12,349 bases of DNA, taken from positions 1 to 12,349 of the forward strand of contig JBBDRV010000021.1 of the NCBI GenBank assembly GCA_040905285.1. The letters are read 5' to 3'. The translations under genes and the position numbers were made by a program. This DNA is from JBBDRV01 sp040905285 (GTDB lineage Bacteria > Bacteroidota > Rhodothermia > Balneolales > Balneolaceae). Each line of letters begins with the position of its first letter. The first letter of the stretch is position 1. Under the pieces are notes generated by a model. It saw only the letters and a program-made list of their open reading frames with translations. It searched no databases and was not told the origin of the DNA. This document shows, in pieces, positions 6,781-12,349 of the stretch.

Positions 6781-7259
6781 TGTTCAGGTTTTTTAAAGAA
6801 ATAGCTTCAGGCCGGTTTAAGGGTCACCCTATCCATGTCATGTTTGTCCATTACCCGATAGGGCTCTTTTCTGCCGGTTTTTTCCTTGATTTGACAACGT
6901 TGTGGCTTGATATAAACCACCTGCCGTTAGTTTCGTTTTACTGCATGGCCGGTGGAGCTGCAGGCGGGTTGGCGGCAATGCTATTCGGAATGATTGATTA
7001 CTTGAAACTTGCAAAAGAAGAATCCCTGTATAAAAAAGCAGGCTGGCATGCATTGCTGCAACTGACAGCATTTATTCTGTTTATAACCGTCCTGGTATTA
7101 AAGCTGCCGGATTATCCTCACATATCTTATCCGACACCTGTCATGCTCATACTGGAAACCCTTGCTTTTTCAGCAATGACGGCCGGCAATTATATCGGTG
7201 GTGACCTGGTATATAAATATGGTGCAGGAACGTCCGCAGAGATTAGACAGAAGACATAA
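6780..7259 (+). CDS. DUF2231 family membrane protein
   Basis: The 159-residue protein starts with the DUF2231 signature GHPIHVMFVHYPIGLF (residues 15-30), with three His (16, 19, 24) at the edge of the first helix. Three further membrane segments follow, then WHALLQ (His90) in the third helix and a C-terminal GGDLVYKYG block (140-148), all typical of the family. Function is not established for DUF2231; the conserved His have led to suggestions of a haem or redox role. The start is the ATG at 6780, which shares its A with the TAA stop of the preceding gene; a longer in-frame start at 6708 would overlap that gene out of frame and is unlikely. The last 17 bases overlap the end of the ECF sigma gene on the opposite strand. 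Confidence 0.8.
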   Translation: MFRFFKEIASGRFKGHPIHVMFVHYPIGLFSAGFFLDLTTLWLDINHLPLVSFYCMAGGAAGGLAAMLFGMIDYLKLAKEESLYKKAGWHALLQLTAFILFITVLVLKLPDYPHISYPTPVMLILETLAFSAMTAGNYIGGDLVYKYGAGTSAEIRQKT

Positions 7260-7941
7260 CCCGACTGACGATGTCGTCGCACTGCTTGCCCAGAAAACTG
7301 AATATTTCCGTATCGGCAACCCTGCGTTCCAGATTCTCGCGAACCATCTGTTTCGCGCGGTGCAGTCTTGTCTTTACATTCGACTGTGAAATCTGAAGGC
7401 AATCCGCTGTCTCCCGGATGCTCATCTGCTCTACCTCTCTCATCATATAGACAGACCGGTATTTGGGTGGCAGCTGATTGACGGTTTTCTCCAGGAGGTT
7501 TTTTAAATCATCCCGGATAACCCTGTTTTCAGGGGTACTACTGTCGTTTACAGTAAGCGCCATACCGTCCTCTTCCCCTTCCCTGATTGCATGCATCTCT
7601 GAATAGCGTTTTTCCCTTTTTATATACTTCAGCGCCTCGTTGATAGCTATTCTGGTTATCCACGTTGAAAAAAGAGAGTCCCCCCTGAATTTTCCCAAAT
7701 TTTCAAAAACCTTCAGATAGGTTGTCTGAAGGGTATCTTTTATGGCATTCTCATCCGAGATATAGGATCGCTGAATTCTGAATAGCCTTTGATTATACCG
7801 GCGCATGATCACTTCAAATAAAGGCGTTGATCCTTCTCTGACTTGCCGGATTATTTCTTCATCAGAAAAATGTGTGAACTTCCCGGCCTGAATAAAGTGA
7901 TGACCGGCCTGCGAATCTGGTTTTTTTAACTTCTTCAGCAT
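7243..7941 (-). CDS. ECF-type RNA polymerase sigma factor with short Cys-containing C-terminal extension
   Basis: The 232-residue protein has sigma region 2 (about residues 27-112, including DENAIKDTLQTTYLKVF and FSTWITRIAINEALKYIKRE) and region 4 (about 145-205, with LPPKYRSVYMMREVEQMSIRETAD and the DNA-reading QSNVKTRLHRAK helix). No region 1.1 or 3 is present, so it is an ECF factor that directs polymerase to a stress or signal regulon. After region 4 comes a short extension FSFLGKQCDDIVSRV (214-228), of the F-x-F-x-G-x-x-C-D-x-I-V type seen in some ECF groups. Start: ATG 7941 with AGGAGG 11 bases upstream, unusually strong for this window. No gene for a zinc-finger anti-sigma factor adjoins it. 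A TGTAACC-N17-TCTAACG element lies upstream. Confidence 0.9.
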   Translation of the reverse strand: MLKKLKKPDSQAGHHFIQAGKFTHFSDEEIIRQVREGSTPLFEVIMRRYNQRLFRIQRSYISDENAIKDTLQTTYLKVFENLGKFRGDSLFSTWITRIAINEALKYIKREKRYSEMHAIREGEEDGMALTVNDSSTPENRVIRDDLKNLLEKTVNQLPPKYRSVYMMREVEQMSIRETADCLQISQSNVKTRLHRAKQMVRENLERRVADTEIFSFLGKQCDDIVSRVMSSV

Positions 7942-7996
7942 TGAGCAGTGATCCTCCTGTGGACAGTGTAACTGTAGTCCTGTTTATTGATAATTA

Positions 7997-8012
7997 ACTG
8001 TTATTGAACAGT
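7997..8012. promoter_or_regulatory. Palindrome in the sigma-gene leader
   Basis: ACTGTT-ATTG-AACAGT is a perfect 6-base-arm inverted repeat about 56 bases before the sigma ATG and downstream of its candidate promoter. It could be an operator acting as a roadblock, or a small hairpin in the mRNA. Overlapping CAGTAATT repeats immediately follow. Confidence 0.35.
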
Positions 8013-8045
8013 AATTCCAGTAATTAATCCTAATTCCCGGCAATT

Positions 8046-8076
8046 CGTTAGATCCCGAAAGCACAGAGTGGTTACA
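8046..8076 (-). promoter_or_regulatory. Candidate autoregulatory ECF promoter of the sigma gene
   Basis: Read on the minus strand: TGTAACC (8076-8070), 17 bases, TCTAACG (8052-8046), with T-rich sequence just upstream. This matches the element before the membrane operon at 6313-6343. The predicted start near 8039 gives a leader of about 98 bases. Self-activation is usual for ECF sigma genes; the assignment here is inferred from the matched pair. Confidence 0.55.
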
Positions 8077-8120
8077 AAAAGAATTTGTCATTTTCGTTTA
8101 GATGAACCTCATGTGCAGGA

Positions 8121-8138
8121 CACGGGGAAATCCCGGTG
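8121..8138 (-). terminator. Weak stem-loop after the arsenosugar gene cluster
   Basis: CAC-G-GGG and CCC-G-GTG arms form six pairs with one G-G mismatch around AAAT, 11 bases past the stop of the peroxidase-like gene. There is no T-tract on the minus strand, so it is at best a weak or factor-dependent terminator separating this operon from the sigma promoter. Confidence 0.2.
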
Positions 8139-8149
8139 ACAGCGAATCC

Positions 8150-8485
8150 CTACATTGTGAGCTCCTCGACCCGGTTCATCATCTGAACTCCGTGGACCAG
8201 TGACGATCCGCCGCGTATGGCCGTGGCAACATGGACAGCTTCCATCATCTGCTCTTCGGTAGCGCCCTTTTCAAGGCTGTCACCTGAAAAAGCGTCAATG
8301 CAGTAAGGGCACTGGATGGTATGGGCAACTGCCAGGGCAATCAGTGATTTTTCTCTTCCGGTAAGGGCTCCCTCTTCAAATACGGCTCCGTAATAATCGA
8401 AAAATTTTTCCCCGAGCTTTTCCTGGAAGTTCGATACGTTCTTGAATTTTTTCAGGTCTTCGGGATTGTAATAGGTCTTCTTCAT
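8150..8485 (-). CDS. Arsenosugar biosynthesis-associated peroxidase-like protein (AhpD/CMD fold)
   Basis: The product (111 residues from ATG 8485) matches the small carboxymuconolactone-decarboxylase/AhpD-like family found beside arsenosugar genes. It begins MKKTYYNPEDLKKF, has GALTGREKSLIALAVAH, a redox CPYC pair (59-62), His85, and AIRGGSSLVHGVQM near the end. AhpD-fold proteins use the Cys pair and a His relay for thiol-based peroxide chemistry; the exact role in arsenic metabolism is unproven. An upstream in-frame ATG at 8539 would add 18 Lys/Thr-rich residues; I prefer 8485 because recalled family members begin at the YYNPED segment. It is the last gene of the minus-strand cluster: its start is 81 bases (or 27 with the longer start) behind the TIGR04283 gene. 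Confidence 0.85.
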   Translation of the reverse strand: MKKTYYNPEDLKKFKNVSNFQEKLGEKFFDYYGAVFEEGALTGREKSLIALAVAHTIQCPYCIDAFSGDSLEKGATEEQMMEAVHVATAIRGGSSLVHGVQMMNRVEELTM

Positions 8486-8566
8486 GCTATCTGTTGTTTT
8501 TTTGACTGTTTTGATTTTATCGAGAGTATTGCTGTGCATCCGGTGTTGCGTATCCGATACCGTGTA

Positions 8567-9286
8567 TCAGCCCGGTCGGGAAGGCCGGCGGTGCGTGCGG
8601 ACAAAAGATCTGTAGAGATGAATCAATACATCCTGTCCTGCACCTGCATACCAGAAAACCAGTATCACGGTAAAAAGAAACTGGAGCCGTAGTGGGCCAT
8701 TCGTCCTGTATTTTCGAGCCGACGTGATGACCGACCGGTCCAGGACAACGAACTCCGCATCACTCCTGCGGATCCTCTTCACAATCTCGTGGTCTTCCAT
8801 CAGCGAGAGGCTTTCAGCGAAACCTCCTGTCTCTAAAAACACCCGCCGTTTGATAAACAGGCTTTGGTCACCGAAACGGAACAGGTCGACATCAAAACGA
8901 GTAAACCACCCGTATATATTCAGGACGGGGTGAGTATCATCAAATTGCAGTCGAAAGGAGCCGCAGTCCGCTCCCCGATCCAGAGCATCAGAAATATCCC
9001 TGTCAAAACCGGGGGGCGGAAAACTGTCGGCATGCAAAAAATAGAAAACATCGCCTCTTGACAACGCTGCGCCATCATTCATCTGTACCGCCCTGCCCCG
9101 CCGGCTGCATTCAATGACCGTCGCTCCGGCATTGGCCGCTATCTCTTTCGTGCCGTCCACGCTGCCGCCGTCAGCAACGATGATCTCGGATTTCTCCATG
9201 TGAACGAGGCTGCTTTTCAAATGCGGAATCAGCCGTCCGATGGTATTCGCTTCATTTAAAGCCGGTATGATGATGCTCAACCTCAT
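8567..9286 (-). CDS. TIGR04283-family glycosyltransferase (arsenosugar biosynthesis)
   Basis: A 239-residue GT-A fold, family-2-type glycosyltransferase. Landmarks: LSIIIPALNEANTI at the N-terminus, ADGGSVDGT (38-46), RGRAVQMN (63-70, a trait of this subfamily), the metal-binding HADS (85-88), GDQSLFIKR (139-147), the likely catalytic MEDHE (163-167) and TSARKYR (188-194). A hydrophobic stretch at 202-214 suggests membrane association. The subfamily was first named for its link to radical-SAM/selenoprotein loci and is now tied to arsenosugar biosynthesis, where it probably adds or moves the sugar-linked aglycone. Donor and acceptor are unknown. It overlaps the upstream TIGR04282 gene by one base (TAATG), the mark of coupled translation. 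Confidence 0.9.
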   Translation of the reverse strand: MRLSIIIPALNEANTIGRLIPHLKSSLVHMEKSEIIVADGGSVDGTKEIAANAGATVIECSRRGRAVQMNDGAALSRGDVFYFLHADSFPPPGFDRDISDALDRGADCGSFRLQFDDTHPVLNIYGWFTRFDVDLFRFGDQSLFIKRRVFLETGGFAESLSLMEDHEIVKRIRRSDAEFVVLDRSVITSARKYRTNGPLRLQFLFTVILVFWYAGAGQDVLIHLYRSFVRTHRRPSRPG

Positions 9287-9891
9287 TATGAGTTCGGCTC
9301 CAGGCTGCTCTTCCTCAGATCGGCCAGTGTATCGATGTCATTCAGCACGTCGAGCTCCTCCAGTGAAAGCTTTTCATTTTTCACTGTCTTCACCGTTTCA
9401 GAATATAATGAGGATGTACTCCATGATTTACCGGAAAACAGCCGTTCGTGCCATTTCTTCATACCCAGAAGATAATAGCCGCCATCCTGTGAGGGGCCGG
9501 TCACTACATCGGCTTTCTGCAGGAGATCAAACGCATTTGCAATATGCCGGTATCGTATCTCCAGGCAGTCACTGCCAACGAGGACGATTTTTTCATATCC
9601 GTCCGAAAAGCCGCTTCGAAAAGCCCCGCTCATCCTGTCCCCCAGGTTCCCTTCCGGCTGAATTTTTTTTACTGTGCCCGGCAGAGTCCAGATGTCCTTA
9701 TCCGGTATATGCCCGGAATACCATACCTGTTTGGCGGTGTTCACCTGCTTCACCACCCCGCATGTATGATCCAAAAGCAGCCTGTAAATGTCCAGGGCCT
9801 TTTCTTCTCCGATCGATTCTGCAAGACGTGTCTTCACCTGTCCGGCTTTCGGGTTTTTTACGAATACGATTAAAAGCTTTTCGGTTTCCAA
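9286..9891 (-). CDS. TIGR04282-family glycosyltransferase/nucleotidyltransferase-like protein (arsenosugar biosynthesis)
   Basis: The 201-residue protein has a nucleotide-sugar-transferase-like fold with the family markers: KNPKAGQVKTRL (12-23), GNLGDRM (81-87), GSDCLEI (106-112, usually GTD-x-P), GPSQDGGYYLLG (132-143), WSTSSLY (157-163) and NDIDTLADL (184-192). Proteins of this family resemble CofC/MobA-type nucleotidyltransferases and occur with TIGR04283 partners, here directly downstream with a one-base overlap; the pair is linked to arsenosugar assembly. The first open start is a TTG at 9891, preceded by GGAAG four bases before it; no ATG in frame gives a complete N-terminal strand. It is the first gene of the minus-strand operon, so the operon promoter should lie in 9892-10192. 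Confidence 0.88.
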   Translation of the reverse strand: METEKLLIVFVKNPKAGQVKTRLAESIGEEKALDIYRLLLDHTCGVVKQVNTAKQVWYSGHIPDKDIWTLPGTVKKIQPEGNLGDRMSGAFRSGFSDGYEKIVLVGSDCLEIRYRHIANAFDLLQKADVVTGPSQDGGYYLLGMKKWHERLFSGKSWSTSSLYSETVKTVKNEKLSLEELDVLNDIDTLADLRKSSLEPNS

Positions 9892-10192
9892 ATTTCTTCC
9901 GGGTAAACATTCCGTTTGATTCTCTCTCAGGAATCAGAATAACAGATCGACCGTTTAAAATCATCCATTTAATAAATATTCCGGCAAGCAGCACACCTGA
10001 ACACACAACAAACAGGTACAAATACCGTCACCCCAGGGAGGCGGTCCGTTTGCTGAAAGAAAACGAGTTCAGTATTCTCCATACGGACCAATGGACCTAT
10101 CGGTATTGGCGACTTTTCCCCTGCGACAGCCGGTTTACGGGCTGAGCGTTATGCTTAGAGGAATTAAACTTCAATTTTTTAACCGTTTCTGA
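9892..10192. other. Divergent intergenic region between the arsenosugar operon and the phosphorylase gene
   Basis: This 301-bp spacer should carry promoters in both directions; I see no clear -35/-10 pair. It holds GGACC-AAT-GGACC (10085-10097) and a minus-strand open stretch (listed separately) that looks like decayed coding DNA. The phosphorylase ATG has no ribosome site, only an A/T-rich tract (about 10170-10181). Confidence 0.45.
9898..10091 (-). pseudogene. Possible remnant of a small membrane protein gene
   Basis: On the minus strand, a frame from 10091 reads MENTELVFFQQTDRLPG. After a one-base frame change and a TGA that would be Trp if TGG, another frame reads YLYLFVVCSGVLLAGIFIKW (10024-9965), a good membrane helix, followed by a basic tail running into the TIGR04282 start. 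Two lesions would be needed to make one gene. No family was recognised. This may be chance, so confidence is low. Confidence 0.15.
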
Positions 10193-11029
10193 ATGAGTTT
10201 GGACTCTGTAGACACCTTTCGAAAAAAGCGGCAGGAATCCCTGGATTACATACGGGCTGCCACCGGCCTCAGGCCCGGTTATGTGCTCATCCTCGGGACC
10301 AGCCAAAATCAGCTTGCGGACGAGATGGATGTCCGGGCCCGAATTCCATACGATCAGATTCCCCACTTCCCGCTCTCGACTGTAGAAAATCATGCAGGGC
10401 AGCTGCTGCTCGGGACTCTGGGTGGCAAGGAGGTTGTCACCATGCAGGGGAGGTTCCATTATTACGAGGGTTATACGATGCAGCAGATCGTGTTCCCGCT
10501 CCGGGTACTCCAGGGTATCGGGGCAAATACGCTGCTGGTAAGCAATGCCTCGGGGGGGATGAATCCGAACTACAGGAGTGGGGACATCATGCTCATCTCC
10601 GACCATATCAATATGCTGGGGGACAATCCGCTGATCGGCCCAAACGATGACGAGCTGGGACCCCGCTTCCCCGACATGAGCCGGCCCTACACACCACATC
10701 TTATTGAAATCGCTGAAAAAATTGCACTGGAGTTCAACATCAAAATGCACAAGGGAGTGTATGTGGCGCTCCGCGGGCCCATGCTGGAAACCAGAGCGGA
10801 ATACCGGTTTCTTCGACTGATCGGAGCGGATGTCGTGGGAATGAGTACCGTTCCCGAGGTGCTGGCTGCCGTCCACATGGGCATGGAGGTACTGGGCATT
10901 TCTGTCATTACGGATGAATGTTTGCCGGATGCTCTCGAGCCTGTTGATATCCAGCGTGTCCTGGAAGCGGCGGCCCGGGCTGAACCGAATCTGACACGGG
11001 TTTTTGTGGAAACCCTGAAAAGACTCTGA
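10193..11029 (+). CDS. Purine nucleoside phosphorylase, trimeric PNP/MTAP family
   Basis: The 278-residue protein belongs to the trimeric phosphorylase family, which splits purine nucleosides with phosphate into base and ribose-1-phosphate. By comparison with human PNP, T36 replaces S33, and H67, R87, H89 (QGRFH), N118-A119 (SNASGG), E199 (MLET), M217 and S218 (GMSTVPE) are kept. Three sites differ. The phosphate loop reads GTSQNQL instead of G-S/T-GLGGL. Asn243, which selects 6-oxopurines, is D241 (VITDE). His257, which binds the 5'-OH, aligns with I253. The last two resemble methylthioadenosine phosphorylase. The gene diverges from the arsenosugar operon, so adenine removal from a 5'-arsinoyl-adenosine is a possible role; ordinary purine salvage is the alternative. 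Confidence 0.9.
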   Translation: MSLDSVDTFRKKRQESLDYIRAATGLRPGYVLILGTSQNQLADEMDVRARIPYDQIPHFPLSTVENHAGQLLLGTLGGKEVVTMQGRFHYYEGYTMQQIVFPLRVLQGIGANTLLVSNASGGMNPNYRSGDIMLISDHINMLGDNPLIGPNDDELGPRFPDMSRPYTPHLIEIAEKIALEFNIKMHKGVYVALRGPMLETRAEYRFLRLIGADVVGMSTVPEVLAAVHMGMEVLGISVITDECLPDALEPVDIQRVLEAAARAEPNLTRVFVETLKRL

Positions 11030-11156
11030 TGGCCGACCTCTTCCTTTCCTGCGTTTGATAACCGGCAGTTTCGGGGCAGGATTGTATAAAAATGGTATAT
11101 TGAGTTTATAGTCGGTAAACACTTGGTATTCCCCTGATAATCCACAAAGAGCTGCC

Positions 11157-12349
11157 TTGGATATTGTCTGGATCGGTTTCGCATTTACTTTCGGTATTCT
11201 GGTCAACAGGATTCACATCCCCCCTCTTGTCGGCTATCTCTTTGCGGGACTCCTGCTCTCACTGACAGGCTATGAGGGTGGAGAACTGCTGAGCCAGATC
11301 TCGCATCTCGGCGTCATCTTTCTTCTTTTTACGGTAGGGCTTCATATCAACCTCCGGAATGTCCTTCAAATTGAAGTACTGGGTGTAGGATCCCTCCACC
11401 TGATTCTCTCTACGGCAATTTTCACACCTGTCTGCCTCTATTTTGGAATGGATGTGCAGTCGGCTTTGATTGTCGCCATCTCTCTCGGATTCTCCAGCAC
11501 CGTCCTGACAGCCAAAATGCTCGAATCCAGGAATGAAATGGGGGCATTCTATGGCCGCATGGCCATCGGGGTTCTCATTCTGCAGGACCTGGCAGCCATA
11601 GGACTTATCGCCTATTCCGGAGGCGGAATTCCGTCTCCATGGGCACTGACCCTGCTTGCGCTTCCCCTCCTAAGGCCCCTTTTTTCCAGACTCCTGGAGC
11701 TGGTCAGCCAGGATGAACTGGTCATGCTGATGGCCCTGTCACTGGCCATGGGAGGCGACCTTCTTTTTACCAGCCTGAATCTCAGTGGAGAGCTCGGTGC
11801 ACTTGTAGTCGGCATGCTTTTCGCCAATGACGAACGGGGAGATCAGCTGGAGAAGAAGATCTGGAGTATCAAGGAGACCTTTCTGGTAGGATTTTTTCTG
11901 GAAATAGGTCTGGGAGGATTTCCGGCACCGGAATCACTTTATTTTATCGGCGTATTTTTTCTGCTGCTACCCCTGAAGGGAGCGCTTTTTTTCTTGCTGT
12001 TTATGATCTTCAAGCTGCGCTCCAGAACCGGATTTCTTGCCTCCCTCACATTGACCGCTTACAGTGAATTCACACTGATCGCGGGTACTGTAGCCGCCTC
12101 CGCCGGGCTCATTCCGCAGGATTATATCGTCATTCTGGGCATGCTCACCGCCACTTCCTTTATAGTTAATTCACTGCTGATTCTCCGGGAGGATTCCATC
12201 TGGGACAGTTTCAGACCGCTGTTCATACACTTTGAACGCAACGTGCGGCATATAGACAAACAGCCTTTCTCTGTAGGGGCAGCCGAATATCTGGTGGTCG
12301 GGATGGGGACCACCGGGGCAGCCGCCTACGACCGCATCAAAAGCCGGGG
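11157..12349 (+). CDS. Kef-type cation:proton antiporter (CPA2), 3' truncated
   Basis: The frame is open to the window end: 397 complete codons. The N-terminal 360 residues are a CPA2 membrane domain of about 12 segments: IPPLVGYLFAGLLLS, GVIFLLFTVGLHI, SLGFSSTVLTAKML, the ion-site QD pair (Q143-D144), SGELGALVVGMLFAN, LPLKGALFF and YSEFTLIAGTVAASAGL. After a linker, a TrkA-N-type Rossmann domain begins (VVGMGTTG, glycines 382-387), as in KefB/KefC-like K+/H+ antiporters gated by nucleotide or glutathione. Start: no in-frame ATG exists before the first helix; TTG 11157 gives a natural N-terminus LDIVWIGFAF, with AAAGAG about 9 bases upstream. The stop upstream in frame is at 11109. It follows the phosphorylase after 127 bp, possibly with its own promoter in the AT-rich stretch 11080-11112. 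Confidence 0.9.
   Translation, partial: MDIVWIGFAFTFGILVNRIHIPPLVGYLFAGLLLSLTGYEGGELLSQISHLGVIFLLFTVGLHINLRNVLQIEVLGVGSLHLILSTAIFTPVCLYFGMDVQSALIVAISLGFSSTVLTAKMLESRNEMGAFYGRMAIGVLILQDLAAIGLIAYSGGGIPSPWALTLLALPLLRPLFSRLLELVSQDELVMLMALSLAMGGDLLFTSLNLSGELGALVVGMLFANDERGDQLEKKIWSIKETFLVGFFLEIGLGGFPAPESLYFIGVFFLLLPLKGALFFLLFMIFKLRSRTGFLASLTLTAYSEFTLIAGTVAASAGLIPQDYIVILGMLTATSFIVNSLLILREDSIWDSFRPLFIHFERNVRHIDKQPFSVGAAEYLVVGMGTTGAAAYDRIKSR

Larger units (their letters stand above)
7942..8149 (-). other. Leader and promoter region of the ECF sigma gene
   Basis: AT-rich 208-bp spacer between the peroxidase-like gene and the sigma gene, both on the minus strand. It contains the candidate ECF promoter, a leader of about 98 bases, a 16-bp palindrome, and direct repeats of CAGTAATT (8009-8016 and 8018-8025 on the plus strand). 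No gene is visible. Confidence 0.5.

Noticed and set aside
7243..8485. ECF41-type pairing of a sigma factor with a carboxymuconolactone-decarboxylase-like gene
   Set aside because: ECF41 factors carry a SnoaL-like extension of about 100 residues; this one ends about 27 residues after region 4, and the peroxidase-like gene is better explained by the arsenosugar operon.
9240..10145. 301-codon plus-strand open frame over the TIGR04282 gene
   Set aside because: It is antisense to a clear conserved gene; the product is Arg/Pro/Ser-rich without a recognisable fold.
11056..11090. TTTGATAACC before the antiporter as an ECF promoter
   Set aside because: The -35 element differs (TGATAACC instead of TGTAACC) and no TC[T/A]AAC follows at the right distance.
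10097..11206. 369-codon open frame antisense to the phosphorylase gene
   Set aside because: Its composition is rich in His, Gln and Arg, with no domain, and it mirrors the strongly conserved phosphorylase on the other strand.
1..12349. CRISPR arrays, insertion sequences, tRNA or rRNA genes
   Set aside because: I saw no regularly spaced repeats, transposase motifs, terminal inverted repeats or tRNA-like cloverleaf sequences on either strand by eye.

Overview
The window reads as an accessory-rich chromosomal segment of a moderate-GC bacterium, most likely from the Bacteroidota / Rhodothermota / Balneolota assemblage. That placement rests on protein style (purine nucleoside phosphorylase C-terminus, group III truncated globin, arsenosugar genes), on mostly weak or A-rich ribosome binding sites, and on several TTG starts. 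It is an inference. No rRNA, tRNA, CRISPR array or insertion sequence was seen. Both ends cut through genes.

Layout. (1) 1-1752 (+): 5'-truncated PoxB/acetolactate-synthase-like thiamine-pyrophosphate enzyme. It converges on a two-gene minus-strand operon, group III truncated globin then SDR oxidoreductase (3185 to 1764). (2) A 254-bp divergent region with a palindrome and a stem-loop leads to gdhA (NADP-type glutamate dehydrogenase). Nine bases behind it is a SufR-like winged-helix regulator with a three-cysteine Fe-S-type motif. An HPP-family membrane protein lies on the other strand. (3) 6409-7259 (+): two translationally coupled membrane proteins, one built from two tandem copies of a two-helix unit, the other DUF2231. 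They converge, with a 17-bp tail overlap, on an ECF sigma factor gene (minus). (4) 8150-9891 (minus): three arsenosugar-biosynthesis-associated genes: TIGR04282 glycosyltransferase, TIGR04283 glycosyltransferase and a small AhpD-like peroxidase-like protein. A purine nucleoside phosphorylase gene diverges from them. (5) 11157-12349 (+): 3'-truncated Kef-type cation:proton antiporter.

How the parts may work together. Two observations stand out. First, the intergenic regions in front of the ECF sigma gene and of the membrane-protein pair both carry TGTAACC, exactly 17 bases, then TC[T/A]AAC, each pointing at its gene. This suggests that the sigma factor controls itself and the neighbouring membrane operon. 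Second, the phosphorylase beside the arsenosugar glycosyltransferases has an Asp where inosine/guanosine-specific enzymes have Asn, and an Ile where they have the 5'-OH-binding His. Both resemble methylthioadenosine phosphorylase, and such a pocket could accept a 5'-dimethylarsinoyl-adenosine. The core arsenosugar genes arsM and arsS are not in the window, so this module is either incomplete here or split.
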